Assembly: GCA_021202925.1 (NCBI GenBank)
Contig: JAJQCD010000019.1
Span: 125,992 to 160,742 of the forward strand
Direction: 5' to 3'
DNA length: 34,751 nt
Source: Clostridiales bacterium
Lineage (GTDB): Bacteria > Bacillota > Clostridia > Lachnospirales > Lachnospiraceae
The notes under the pieces are model-generated. The model searched no databases and had not been told where the DNA came from. It saw nothing but the letters and a program-made list of their open reading frames with translations. Of this stretch, positions 18,934 through 27,300 are shown piece after piece. Each line of letters opens with the position of its first letter. Position 1 is the first letter of the stretch. The position numbers and the translations under genes were made by a program.

Positions 18934-19077
18934 TGCTTACCTCCTTGTTCCGCAATCTCTATGAAATCCTTTTGAACCATCCAGGTACTGAACATTCAGC
19001 CACAAGGATATTACGCAAACGGATTTCCGGGGTTCCCCCATCATTTATATGATCACCCGGTTGCTTGCTGGCCATAC
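18934..19077 (-). other. Leader between HTH regulator and giant gene
   Basis: About 144 noncoding bases separate the regulator stop from the leader ORF. It holds the AAGGAGG site at 18940-18946 and two small inverted repeats (GGGGTTCCCC near 19030 and ATCAT/ATGAT near 19040-19053). No convincing promoter or strong terminator is seen, which favours read-through from the regulator into the giant gene. Confidence 0.4.
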
Positions 19078-19425
19078 TCAGCCAACAGCAACAAGGCTGT
19101 CCCCTTCCTGGTCATTCATCTCATGTCCATCGGACGGCATGATCACGTCACCGCTGTCCTCCGCATGTTCACTCGTGTCTGTTTCATTGAGAAACGACTC
19201 AAACAGAAGCCGATACTCAGACATATCTATCGTTCCATCCTCCTTCAGAACATTCAGGATCATGTTTAATGTCTTTTTGCTTCTGTTTTTTCCTGAAATC
19301 ACATCACAGATCGTGGCATCCGCCTTACCAACTCGCCTGCCAAGCTCTCTTACCGTCCAATTGTTCTGCGCCATCAGCATCTTAATGAGCATTCCCTCCG
19401 GAGTGACTTTCCGTACTCGTTTCAA
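19078..19425 (-). CDS. Small HTH (XRE-like) transcriptional regulator, paralogue 1
   Basis: A 115-residue protein likely to act as a DNA-binding regulator of the giant gene downstream. Residues about 12-62 form a compact helix-turn-helix segment (TVRELGRRVGKADATICDVI at about 24-43) followed by GKNRSKKTL, the usual pattern of short XRE-type domains. The tail is acidic and low in predicted structure. I chose TTG at 19425 because AAGGAGG lies 7 bases upstream and the resulting start MKRVRKVTPEG matches MRRVRDVTPEG of the paralogue at 31254-31550. The open frame continues upstream to 19623, but that extension crosses the operator repeats. The stop is TGA. Two tandem operator-like repeats sit just upstream (19457-19508), so autoregulation is likely. 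The stop is 186 bases from the start of the giant gene on the same strand. Confidence 0.85.
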   Translation of the reverse strand: MKRVRKVTPEGMLIKMLMAQNNWTVRELGRRVGKADATICDVISGKNRSKKTLNMILNVLKEDGTIDMSEYRLLFESFLNETDTSEHAEDSGDVIMPSDGHEMNDQEGDSLVAVG

Positions 19426-19456
19426 GCATTTTCCTCCTTTCCTCGTCCAGGTGTTG

Positions 19457-19508
19457 CCAAAATCCGAATTTATTAGATTTTTGCAAATTCCGAATTCATT
19501 AGATTTTG
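19457..19508 (-). promoter_or_regulatory. Tandem operator-like repeats upstream of HTH regulator 1
   Basis: Two direct copies of an about 25-base element lie side by side on the minus strand: AAAATCTAATGAATTCGGAA and AAAATCTAATAAATTCGGAT (first 20 bases of each), about 26 bases apart. Versions with 1-2 base deletions occur in tandem before regulator 2 (31568-31609). A further diverged copy on the plus strand is at 19708-19728. Position and conservation with the regulator suggest its binding sites. No clear -35/-10 pair could be assigned here. Confidence 0.6.
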
Positions 19509-19574
19509 GGCAATAATAATCCGTGGAAATCCACCATTTCCATAGGCATGATGATCCGATTTCCTTTATCAGAA

Positions 19575-19596
19575 CCACATAATATGTATTATGTGG
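19575..19596. repeat. 22-bp palindrome, copy 1
   Basis: CCACATAATA-TG-TATTATGTGG: perfect 10-base arms around a two-base centre (11-base arms counting the flanking A/T pair). The same 22-mer, read on the other strand, occurs at 19782-19803. It has no T tail, so it is more likely a protein-binding site or repeat element than a terminator. Confidence 0.75.
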
Positions 19597-19652
19597 TAAA
19601 TGCTCAGAAAACCCGATAAACACAGTATTTTTTCTCTGTTCGTAACATAAGA

Positions 19653-19688
19653 AACCGGACTGTTCAGGGCAACTTGAACAGTCCGGTT
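19653..19688 (+). terminator. Strong hairpin, terminator-like
   Basis: AACCGGACTGTTCA / TGAACAGTCCGGTT is a perfect 14-base stem with an 8-base loop, followed on the plus strand by AAAAATTTTTC. It could stop plus-strand transcripts. On the minus strand it would lie before regulator 1 and could insulate it from the genes at 19958-22135. Confidence 0.6.
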
Positions 19689-19707
19689 AAAAATTTTTCG
19701 TAATTTT

Positions 19708-19728
19708 AATCTAATTCATCCGGATTTT
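19708..19728 (+). promoter_or_regulatory. Third, diverged operator-like copy
   Basis: AATCTAATTCATCCGGATTTT on the plus strand matches the operator-like element AATCTAATGAATTCGGAATT at most positions but points the other way. It may be an extra binding site of the regulator or a chance AT-rich match. Confidence 0.35.
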
Positions 19729-19777
19729 TCTTGCTTTTTTAATAGTATTGATGTAAAATGGAGCCATCGAATTCATT

Positions 19778-19807
19778 AAAGCCACATAATACATATTATG
19801 TGGCTTT
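19778..19807 (-). terminator. Hairpin carrying palindrome copy 2
   Basis: AAAGCCACATAATA-CA-TATTATGTGGCTTT has perfect 14-base arms and contains the same 22-mer as 19575-19596. It follows the TAA (19810-19812) of a small coding scrap on the minus strand and is followed on the plus strand by TCTTATG. It may be a former terminator or a site for the same factor that reads copy 1. Confidence 0.5.
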
Positions 19808-19812
19808 TCTTA

Positions 19813-19920
19813 TGTTTCCTTGCTCTTCTCACGTTCCTTCAGTTCTTCTTCAAACCGTTTTCTGATATGTGCTCACAATTTGGGAAAGGCAGAAATCAGC
19901 TTATACAATGCATATGTAAA
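19813..19920 (-). pseudogene. Decayed coding scrap of unknown origin
   Basis: The minus strand reads LPLFTYALYKLISAFPKL, TGA (19873-19875), AHIRKRFEEELKEREESKET, TAA. The charged helical end looks like the C-terminus of a real protein, but there is no start, no ribosome site and an internal stop. I cannot assign a family. Confidence 0.25.
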
Positions 19921-19923
19921 CAA

Positions 19924-19949
19924 GGGCAACCGGTTCCGACCGATTGCCC
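19924..19949 (-). terminator. Terminator-like hairpin after the nuclease fragment
   Basis: GGGCAACCGGT / ACCGATTGCCC with a 4-base loop and one mismatch, 9 bases past the TGA of the minus-strand fragment at 19958. The minus strand continues TTGTTTAC, which fits a modest intrinsic terminator for the AAA-ATPase-like/PD-(D/E)XK transcript. Confidence 0.6.
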
Positions 19950-19957
19950 CCTTCTTT

Positions 19958-20473
19958 TCACCCGTTTTCCTTTTCCACAACAACCCTGCATTTCTTTCTG
20001 CAGCACGCGATCCCATATTTCAGAATCGTCTGCATATCGTCTTTCTTCAATTCCGCCGTATAATCATGCTCTTCAATTTGCTGCATTGCTTCCTGACAGG
20101 CTGCGTCAAAGTCTTCGTTTTCCGCATATTTTACTTCTATAATAATTCCAATTGCTTCATCCTCAATTTCAATTGCGATGTCATAATAGCCCTCGCCAGA
20201 TTCCCGGTTCGAGTCGACCGCCCAGTCGCTTTTAAAGCCCAGTATCCCCAGCAATATTCCATGATAAAAGCAGGCTCTTGGGTCTGGTTTTTTCAGGCCC
20301 TTAGAGATCGCTTTCGCAGAGGGGAAATTCTCTTTAAATTCTTTTCTCACTGCCGTATCCCGGGTGCTGATGGTCTTGGACATGAATTGCAGAAACAGCC
20401 GCTCTACCTCAGAGGCATCTCCGGCCTTCAGCGCATTGCAGAATTCTGCCACCAATGCGCCATCTTTTTCTAC
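19958..20473 (-). pseudogene. Orphan C-terminal PD-(D/E)XK domain of an AAA-ATPase-like family protein
   Basis: This frame follows, without any shift, the TAA of the intact gene at 20474-22135. It encodes only the last part of the same family: a helical linker, SNRESGEGYYD, IIIEVKY and the terminal YGIACCRKKCRVVV. These match the nuclease motifs SNREAGKGRAD and IVIEVKH of the intact gene. The ATPase part is missing and the only early start is a TTG at 20455 without a good ribosome site, so it is best read as the remnant of a second copy fused by recombination. A further oddity is an 18-codon insertion (20270-20323) between KENF and FYHG, where I expect family members to read ENFYHG directly. 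Alternatively, readthrough of the TAA would give a protein with two nuclease domains. Confidence 0.7.
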
Positions 20474-22135
20474 TTAACCGCCTGACACACAGCATTCTTT
20501 TCCACTGAACGCGATCCCGAATTCAGCAATCCGGTCAATTCGAAACCCGAGGAAATACGCATGGTAATCCATCTCTTTGATCTGCCTTAAGGCCGCTTCG
20601 GCCCTGCCCTTCAGTTGCCTGTAGTCCCCGGTGTGTTTGACCTCAATAACAATTCCCGCTCTGTTCAGACGATTGATGAGGATGATATCCGCGCGACCCT
20701 TTCCCGCTTCCCGGTTTGACTTTACCACCCAGCCGCGATAGCCTTTCAGCATGCCGACAAGCAACATATGGTAAGCGGATTCCTTCTGTTCCTCTGTGTT
20801 GCCGCCATCCATGAAACTGATGGATTCTCGCAGACAGGCATTGAGACAGTCCTCTATCTTTCCGGCGTCGCCGTCACCAAATGCCCCGTAAAGCTCCCGC
20901 AGACCGCCTTCCATCTTCTCCATAAACCATTTTTCAATCTGTTCAGCAAAGACTTTATGAATCTCCCGGTTTGGAATCGCGAGTCGATACGTTCCATCTT
21001 CGTTGCGGCCACGCTGGGTCAGATAACCGGCAGTGAAAAGCAGGCTCCAGAGGTTGTCAATATTCCTCTCGATATCCCGGTATGTCAGTTCAAAATTCAG
21101 TTTCTTGTCCACGCAGCCGCCTTCTGACAGAACTTCCAGTTCAAAACGATCCACTTCCTCCGACATCCAGGCGAAGCGATTGATAATGCTGTTCTCACCG
21201 GAATTGGTCCAGTAGTTTTCCGGAGTCTTGTCCGACGTCGACAGAAGCTGATTGCACCAGTTGATCACATCCCATGGACAATAGACGTCGGTTATCCCAA
21301 TGCGATATCCGTCATACCAGTCTTTCGTCGTCCCATAATACTGGCCCAGACCATAATCCTCCAGAAGCGTTCGCACCTCCTGGTCAGTGAAACCGAACCA
21401 CTCGTCACACACATCATCAACCATGGTAAAAAGCCTGGGATTATTCAGGTCGGAGAACAGGCTTTCTTTGGATATGCGCATACAGCCGGTCAGGACGGCA
21501 AAGTACAGGGAGTCGTTTGAATTCAAGGCATAACCGAAAAACTGACGGAGCAGTCCGACCATATCGTCATAATATCCTTTTTCATATGCCTTCTGAAGCG
21601 GAGCATCATATTCGTCGATCAGAATGATGACCTTTTTGCCATAATGTCTGCAAAGGATATCCGATAATTGTTTCAGGCTTGCATGCAGATTCCCGGTTCC
21701 CACACAGAGATTGCGCAGGTTCTCCCTTCCCCTGTCGCCCAGCCGGTCGCTCTCTGTCAGGAAATCGTACGGATCGGCTGCCATCATCACCTGCTCCCAC
21801 AGATTGGCCTTCGCTTCCTCCAGATTACGTCCTGTAACCTGCTTTAAGGTAAGCGAAATAACCGGATACTTACCCAGGTATTCATCACAAAGCTCCTCTT
21901 CCTTTGAAATAGCCAGCCCGTCAAACAGGCTCCTGTCCGTTCCGATCTCAAAGAATCGTCGGAGCATGCTCATGTTCATGCTCTTGCCAAACCGACGCGG
22001 TCGGGTAAACAAATTTACCTCGCCCCAATTATTCAGTAGCTCTTTGATCATCCCGGTCTTGTCAATATAATAAAAATTCTCAGTGATGATCTCTCTGAAA
22101 TCATCGATGCCAATCGGCATTTTCCTCTGCTCCAC
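20474..22135 (-). CDS. AAA-ATPase-like / PD-(D/E)XK nuclease-superfamily protein (DUF1703-type)
   Basis: A protein of about 553 residues of a family common in gut bacteria. It joins an AAA-ATPase-like N-terminal domain to a PD-(D/E)XK nuclease-like C-terminal domain. Its cellular role is not established. Near the start it reads MPIGIDDFREI and FYYIDKT, followed by a P-loop variant PRRFGKSMNMS, a Walker B-like segment VIILIDEYDAPLQKAY and the sensor-like AVLTGCMRISKESL. The C-terminal part has SNREAGKGRADIIL and GIVIEVKHT, the expected Asp and Glu-x-Lys of the nuclease fold. I place the start at GTG 22135, which has GGAAGGTGAG just upstream and gives MEQRKMPIGIDDF. ATG 22153 or 22165 are alternatives. 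A longer frame to 22264 would cross its own promoter and is rejected. The gene is divergent from the polymerase operon and is followed in frame by a fragment of a second copy. Confidence 0.88.
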   Translation of the reverse strand: MEQRKMPIGIDDFREIITENFYYIDKTGMIKELLNNWGEVNLFTRPRRFGKSMNMSMLRRFFEIGTDRSLFDGLAISKEEELCDEYLGKYPVISLTLKQVTGRNLEEAKANLWEQVMMAADPYDFLTESDRLGDRGRENLRNLCVGTGNLHASLKQLSDILCRHYGKKVIILIDEYDAPLQKAYEKGYYDDMVGLLRQFFGYALNSNDSLYFAVLTGCMRISKESLFSDLNNPRLFTMVDDVCDEWFGFTDQEVRTLLEDYGLGQYYGTTKDWYDGYRIGITDVYCPWDVINWCNQLLSTSDKTPENYWTNSGENSIINRFAWMSEEVDRFELEVLSEGGCVDKKLNFELTYRDIERNIDNLWSLLFTAGYLTQRGRNEDGTYRLAIPNREIHKVFAEQIEKWFMEKMEGGLRELYGAFGDGDAGKIEDCLNACLRESISFMDGGNTEEQKESAYHMLLVGMLKGYRGWVVKSNREAGKGRADIILINRLNRAGIVIEVKHTGDYRQLKGRAEAALRQIKEMDYHAYFLGFRIDRIAEFGIAFSGKECCVSGG

Positions 22136-22180
22136 GCGCTCACCTTCCCTCATATGATCTTCCATCTTTCTGCTTCCTAT

Positions 22181-22209
22181 ATTATATTCGTTTTCCACCC
22201 TTTTCTCAA
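22181..22209 (-). promoter_or_regulatory. Promoter of the AAA-ATPase-like gene
   Basis: Minus strand: -35 TTGAGA (22204-22209), 17-base spacer, -10 TATAAT (22181-22186). Transcription would begin near 22174, which excludes the upstream frame extension and sets the start at 22165 or downstream. Confidence 0.75.
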
Positions 22210-22267
22210 CCCTGTTTTCTGTCTTCGGATTGATAAACCGGAAATCGTTCCACGTTGCTTTCATTTG

Positions 22268-22276
22268 TGTTATACT
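22268..22276 (+). promoter_or_regulatory. Extended -10 promoter of the polymerase operon
   Basis: TGTTATACT (TGn plus TATACT) lies 31 bases before the TTG start of the polymerase. No good -35 is visible at 17 bases, consistent with an extended -10 promoter. I see no clear LexA-type palindrome, so SOS control cannot be claimed. Confidence 0.55.
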
Positions 22277-22307
22277 ATCTGCAGAAAGCTTTGTGGAGGT
22301 GAATCGC

Positions 22308-23816
22308 TTGCCAGACCGTTCTTATATCGCCATCGATCTGAAATCGTTCTACGCTTCGGTAGAATGCGTGGAACGTGGACTTGACCCATTGACTACCAAC
22401 CTGGTCGTGGCGGACAAAAGCCGCACAGAGAAGACCATCTGCCTCGCAGTGTCGCCTTCTCTGAAATCCTGTGGCATTTCCGGACGCGCGAGGCTGTTCG
22501 AAGTCGTGCAGCGGGTCGCCGAGGTCAACCGGGAGCGGCAGCGCTGTGCGCCGCAAAAGACCTTCACCGGTTCCTCCTGTGATATCCGGGAGCTGAACAC
22601 GAATCCCGCATTGTCTCTGGATTATATCGTGGCCATGCCACAGATGGCCCACTACATGAAACGCAGCACGGAAATTTATCAGATTTATCTCCGCTTTGTC
22701 GCTCCCGAGGATATCCATGTCTACAGCATCGATGAGGTGTTCATGGATGTGACGGATTATCTGCACATCTACCGTCTCTCGCCCCGCGATCTGGCCATGA
22801 AGATGATACGGGAGGTTCAGAAAGAGACCGGGATCACAGCTACCGCCGGCATTGGCAACAACCTCTATCTCTGCAAGGTTGCCATGGACATTGTGGCGAA
22901 ACACATTCCCGCCGACAGAGACGGCGTGCGCATCGCACAGCTGGACGAGATGAGTTACCGGCAAACGCTGTGGGCGCATCAGCCGATCACCGATTTCTGG
23001 CGGGTGGGACGCGGCTATGCCAGACGTCTGGAAAAGCTGGGGCTTTACACCATGGGCGATATCGCCAGATACAGCCTCAACCGCTCCTGCGAAAATCGCT
23101 TATATCAGGAATTCGGAATCAACGCGGAACTGCTAATCGACCACGCCTGGGGCTGGGAACCGTGCCGCATCTCCGATATCAAGGCCTACCAGCCGCAGAA
23201 CAACAGCATCAGCTCCGGTCAGGTCCTACAGCATCCGTATGAATCTGACAAGGCCAGGCTGGTTGTCCGGGAAATGGCCGACGCGCTTTCTCTGGATCTG
23301 GTGGAGAAGGGACTGGTTGCCAACCAGATTGTACTGACCATCGGCTATGACATCGAAAACCTGACCGACCCGCAGCGGCGCAAGACCTATCATGGTGAGA
23401 TTACCACCGATCACTATGGCAGAAAAGTTCCCAAACAGGCGCATGGTTCCCTCTCTCTGGGACGGCAGACGGCATCCACGATGCTGATCACGAAAGCTGC
23501 CATGGAATTGTTTGACCGCATCGTTGACCGCAACCTGCTGGTGCGCCGGATGTATGTGGTTGCCAACCATGTCGTCCGCGAAGACAACATCCAGCCGCCG
23601 GAGCCGGAACAGCTCGACCTGTTCACCGACTACGCCGCCCTGGAAAAGCAGCGAAAAGCGGAGCAGGTAACATTGGAAAAGGAGAAACGCCGCCAGAAGG
23701 CAGTCCTGGAAATTCAGAAGAAATTTGGGAAGAACGCAATTCTGAAAGGGATGAACCTGGAGGAAGGAGCCACCGGCAGAGAGCGCAATGCCCAGATCGG
23801 TGGCCATAAAAAATAG
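22308..23816 (+). CDS. Y-family DNA polymerase (UmuC/UvrX-like lesion-bypass polymerase)
   Basis: A 502-residue translesion DNA polymerase of the Firmicutes UvrX/UmuC-like branch, which copies past damaged bases. The N-terminal catalytic motif is IDLKSFYASVE (Asp10) and the palm motif is SIDEVFMD (Asp142-Glu143). Together these supply the metal-binding acidic residues. They are followed by the thumb region TAGIGNNLYLCKVAMDI, the helix-hairpin-helix part around DFWRVGRGYARRLEKLGLYT, and the little-finger domain. A charged helical tail ends in QIGGHKK. Start: TTG at 22308, with GGAGGT 7 bases upstream. The open frame extends to 22230 but without a ribosome site. The stop is TAG (23814-23816), which overlaps the ribosome site of the YolD-like gene, so the two are co-transcribed. 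The minus-strand frame at 22275-22979 is a shadow. Confidence 0.93.
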   Translation: MPDRSYIAIDLKSFYASVECVERGLDPLTTNLVVADKSRTEKTICLAVSPSLKSCGISGRARLFEVVQRVAEVNRERQRCAPQKTFTGSSCDIRELNTNPALSLDYIVAMPQMAHYMKRSTEIYQIYLRFVAPEDIHVYSIDEVFMDVTDYLHIYRLSPRDLAMKMIREVQKETGITATAGIGNNLYLCKVAMDIVAKHIPADRDGVRIAQLDEMSYRQTLWAHQPITDFWRVGRGYARRLEKLGLYTMGDIARYSLNRSCENRLYQEFGINAELLIDHAWGWEPCRISDIKAYQPQNNSISSGQVLQHPYESDKARLVVREMADALSLDLVEKGLVANQIVLTIGYDIENLTDPQRRKTYHGEITTDHYGRKVPKQAHGSLSLGRQTASTMLITKAAMELFDRIVDRNLLVRRMYVVANHVVREDNIQPPEPEQLDLFTDYAALEKQRKAEQVTLEKEKRRQKAVLEIQKKFGKNAILKGMNLEEGATGRERNAQIGGHKK

Positions 23817-23827
23817 AGGAGACCCGT

Positions 23828-24274
23828 ATGGTCAACAGAAGTATCGAAGAATATCAGGATATCATCCATCTGCCGCATTTCGTTTCCGAAAAGCGGGCGC
23901 ATATGTCCATGTCCGACCGGGCGGCGCAGTTTTCGCCCTTCGCCGCCCTCACCGGCTACGGCGATGCCGTAAAAGAGACGGCGCGGCTGACCGACCGGCG
24001 GCCCGAACTGGACGAAGACGAGAAACAGATTCTTTCGGAAAAGCTCACGCTGCTCCAGGCCCATCTGAGTGAATCACCCACCGTGGAAATCACCCGCTTT
24101 CATCCCGATCAGAAGAAAGACGGCGGCGTCTGTGACACAGTATCCGGCGTCGTGAAAAAACTGGACACATTCCAGAGAACCATCAGCCTCACAGACGGGA
24201 CAACGATTTCCTTTGACGCGATCGTAGCGTTACACGGGACAATCTTCCAGGCCATGGAGGACTCGTTTGCGTAA
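23828..24274 (+). CDS. YolD-like protein
   Basis: A 148-residue YolD-like protein, the usual companion of UvrX/UmuC-like polymerases in Firmicutes. Its exact function is not established, but genomic pairing suggests a role with the lesion-bypass polymerase. The family signature is clear: MSMSDRAAQFSPFAALTGY at residues 26-44, preceded by YQDIIHLPHFVS. The second half (about 80-145) is a small beta-rich domain with DGTTISFDAIVALHG. The start ATG at 23828 has GAGGAG about 7 bases upstream. The stop TAA at 24272-24274 lies inside the hairpin that separates this operon from the convergent giant gene. Confidence 0.9.
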   Translation: MVNRSIEEYQDIIHLPHFVSEKRAHMSMSDRAAQFSPFAALTGYGDAVKETARLTDRRPELDEDEKQILSEKLTLLQAHLSESPTVEITRFHPDQKKDGGVCDTVSGVVKKLDTFQRTISLTDGTTISFDAIVALHGTIFQAMEDSFA

Positions 24275-24322
24275 TGAACAGGCACGCGGAGTCTCATATA
24301 AACTCCACGTGCCTGTTCATTA
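24272..24322. terminator. Bidirectional hairpin between yolD-like gene and giant gene 2
   Basis: TAATGAACAGGCACGCGGAG and its inverted partner form a 21-base stem with one mismatch and a 9-base loop (24293-24301). It includes the TAA of the YolD-like gene. The minus-strand giant gene stops 5 bases beyond it. On the plus strand the stem is followed by GTCAGTTTTTATTTAC, so it should end the polymerase operon. On the minus strand no T run follows. Confidence 0.75.
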
Positions 24323-24326
24323 TTCG

Positions 24327-27300
24327 TCAGTTTTTATTTACTTTTTCCTTCTTCTTATCGGAAAGGATCACATACGCCACTGCGACCATTCCAAAGAGGA
24401 ACGTGAACGTTGCTGTGCTCGATGTGTTGTCTCCGGTCTTCGGAAGTCCTGTCAGCGGATCCGCGCTGGAAGGAGAAGCCGGGGTGCCCGGATCACCCGG
24501 GTCTGACGTTCCTGCATCGCCGGACGATACGCCCGGTCCGGACGTCGAACCTGCTGTCGTTCCGCTTGTCGAGCTGCCGGAACTGCTTCCACCGCCGCCA
24601 CCGCCTGAACTCGTTTTCTTGTTTGTAAAGGCTACTGTTGCGACACCGCCGCTCTCAATGGTACCTGTTGCGCCTTCGGAAGTCGTCCTGTATCCGCTGG
24701 TACTTGACTCTGTTACTGTGTAGGTAATTCCCTCCGGAAGTCCTTCTGCTGTCTTGCTCTCACCATGCGTCAGGGTAAAGGTCGCTACGCCATTCACAAA
24801 GGTCATGTCTCCATAAGTGCCGTTGATACTTGTGTCGCTCAATGTCACGGTGAAGGTGAACTCCTTCGTTTTACTTCCGCTTCCGGTCACCGTCTTGCTC
24901 ACCGTCAGCGTACCGGTTCCGGTCTCCGGCTCTTCCCCGTCATCCGACGTATAGGTGTTGGTAAAGACCACATTTTTGACTACGTCACTTTCAATTGTAC
25001 CCGTTTCATTTTCTGAAGACGACGTATAATCATTTGCTGCCTCTTCCGTCACCACATAACCAACATTTTCAGGAAGGTCTTCTGCTGTTTTGCTCTGGCC
25101 ATGTGCCAATGTGAAGAACGCAACACCATTCACAAATGTCATATTTCCGTACGTGCCGTTAATGTCTGTGTCATCCAGGGTCACGGTAAACGTAAATGCC
25201 TTTGTTGTATCCGCACCGGTTCCCGTCACGATCTTGGACACTGTCAGGTCACCGGTTCCCACAGTTGGCTCATCTCCCGTGTAAGTGTTTGTTACCACAA
25301 TAGACGTCCCATCTGTTGTCAGGGTTCCGCCTGTACTGTTACCTTCCGTGTCATTTACCTGTACCTTTGACGCTCCCTGAGAATCTGTCTCCTTCACAGT
25401 ATAAGTCATACCAGCGCCAAGGGCAAGGGTAAGCATTTCGCCTGCATTTAAGGTCACGGTTGCGGTTCCGTCTGTAAACTCAACAGAGCCACTGCTTTTA
25501 TTTGCTTCTGCATCACTTACCGTTGCCGCCACAATCCCGCTGTAGGGCTCGTCATCACAGAGTAATGTAATTGTAAACTCGAAGTCACTCGCGGTCGTTT
25601 TCCCTTCCACAACCTTCTGAAGTTCTAATTCTGCCTTCGGTAAGTTCGTTACGGTAATCTCATATGTGGCGGTAAGGATATCGTTATCCTCATCATCTAC
25701 CTCCTCGTAGGTGACAACACTAAAGTATTCGTCTGATACTTCCCCTATTGTATATGTATATGTACCGCTGGTCTGCGTATCAGAGTCATAATAGGAGTCA
25801 TATTTGGGCAAATCGGTAACAGTCACCGTCCAGTCATTCTCCGCGGTGAGCGTCAAAGTGCCAAGGTCAGCCGTCACGCCCTTGCTGTCTGTGGCATACA
25901 GTTCTACCTCGATGGATTCAGGTATGCTACTCTCATCAAACGCGTTACCCCAGACTTTCTCAATGTTGAGTGTAACCATTCCATCATCCCGTCCAATGAC
26001 CAGGTTTCCGTTGATGGCAATGGCTGCGCCAGTACGAATGGCACTGTTTCCTGTGATATAGGTCGTCACACGATCCAGTCCCGTGATTTCGGTTGCCGTC
26101 GACCGGAAAGCAAGTCCGGTCTGCCCACCACGATACTGCGACAGATTCGTTACATCAACTACATTGCCGCTACGATCTACCCAGTTATACGCACCTCCGC
26201 CCAGCATTACAGGAGTTAATGTGAAATTTTCCTGATAACTATCGGAATATAAAGTGATATCTCTATACTGCCATGCATGGTTATCATAGATCACCGCACC
26301 ATCTGTCACATAAATCTCTATGCTGCTTGTATTACAAGCCGCAATCGTACCATCATAATAATCATTCGACGTAGACTGACTCTGGACATGACTGTTGTCA
26401 GTGATCTTCACATTGTAGAGATACAGCGTACCATATCCAAAGCTACCGGAGCTGTCATTTACATAAATACCGCCGCCGCCATAGGATGTCTCATTTGCTG
26501 CTGAATCCGTCACCTGCTGGTTATTCGTGATATACCCGCCATAAATATAGGCATCCGCACCGGACCAGACAGCAAGTCCTCCACCGCGGCTGTATGCTGT
26601 ATTAGAATCAATATAGCCGCCATTCATGTACAGCGTTGCATTGCCGTAGAGGAAGACACCTCCACCAATATCAGCGGTGTTATAAGAAATGGTACCGCCG
26701 TTGAAGTACATAACAGCCTCTTTGCTGTCATCGTTCGCCACCAGAGCAATACCGCCGCCCCAGTTGCCCGCGTTTCCGGTAACGGTTCCGCCGTTCATGG
26801 TCAGCGTTCCATTGACCACGGTAACAGCCGCCTCCGTTTCGCTTATCTGTCCACTGACGGCGTTGACATTATTCTGGATCACGGTGCCGTCTTTGATTGT
26901 CAGCTCCGCATTTTCACCATATACCTGAATCAATGAAGATTTTACAGTAATATTCTGTCCATCAATGGTAATATCAGACAAGGTCAGATTGCCGCTATCA
27001 CCGATTACTGCCAAAACCCCGGTAAATGTCGGGAAGCGCATCAGAGCCACTTCACCGGCCTCATCAGTCAGATCATCTAAAGACCATTCCTCGGTATCAT
27101 TCACTGTGATCGTATTGATCACATAAATGCCGTCCACATCTTTTCCAGCCTCAAGCGCTTCCGCCAGCAATTCTTTCGCTTTCGAAAAAGTTTTTACTGG
27201 GTTTGCATAGCTTCCATCGCCTGTCTCATTGCTGCCATTTACCCCATCTACAAAAATGCCACTGATGTTTATTGTTTTAGCAACGACATTACTATTATCA

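Larger units (their letters stand above)
19426..19957. other. Intergenic region with operators, palindromes and hairpins
   Basis: A 532-base AT-rich region without an intact gene. In order it holds the tandem operator-like repeats (19457-19508), the palindrome at 19575-19596, a strong hairpin (19653-19688), a third operator-like copy (19708-19728), the second palindrome as part of a hairpin (19778-19807), a coding scrap on the minus strand (19813-19920) and a terminator-like hairpin (19924-19949). Confidence 0.7.

Noticed and set aside
19078-19623. 181-residue version of HTH regulator 1
   Set aside because: The extension crosses the operator repeats. AAGGAGG and the match to the paralogue fix the start at TTG 19425.
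20474-22264. Longer start at 22264 for the AAA-ATPase-like protein
   Set aside because: The extra codons cover a near-consensus promoter (TTGAGA-17-TATAAT) for the gene itself, and family similarity starts only at MPIGIDDF.
22275-22979. Minus-strand frame opposite the polymerase
   Set aside because: Shadow of a gene with clear polymerase motifs on the plus strand.
23814-23816. Genome-wide reassignment of UAG, or pyrrolysine at the two ambers
   Set aside because: The polymerase gene ends with TAG at the normal family C-terminus, immediately before the YolD-like ribosome site, so UAG acts as stop here. Pyrrolysine is known in methylamine methyltransferases, not in surface modules, and no Pyl genes are in the window.
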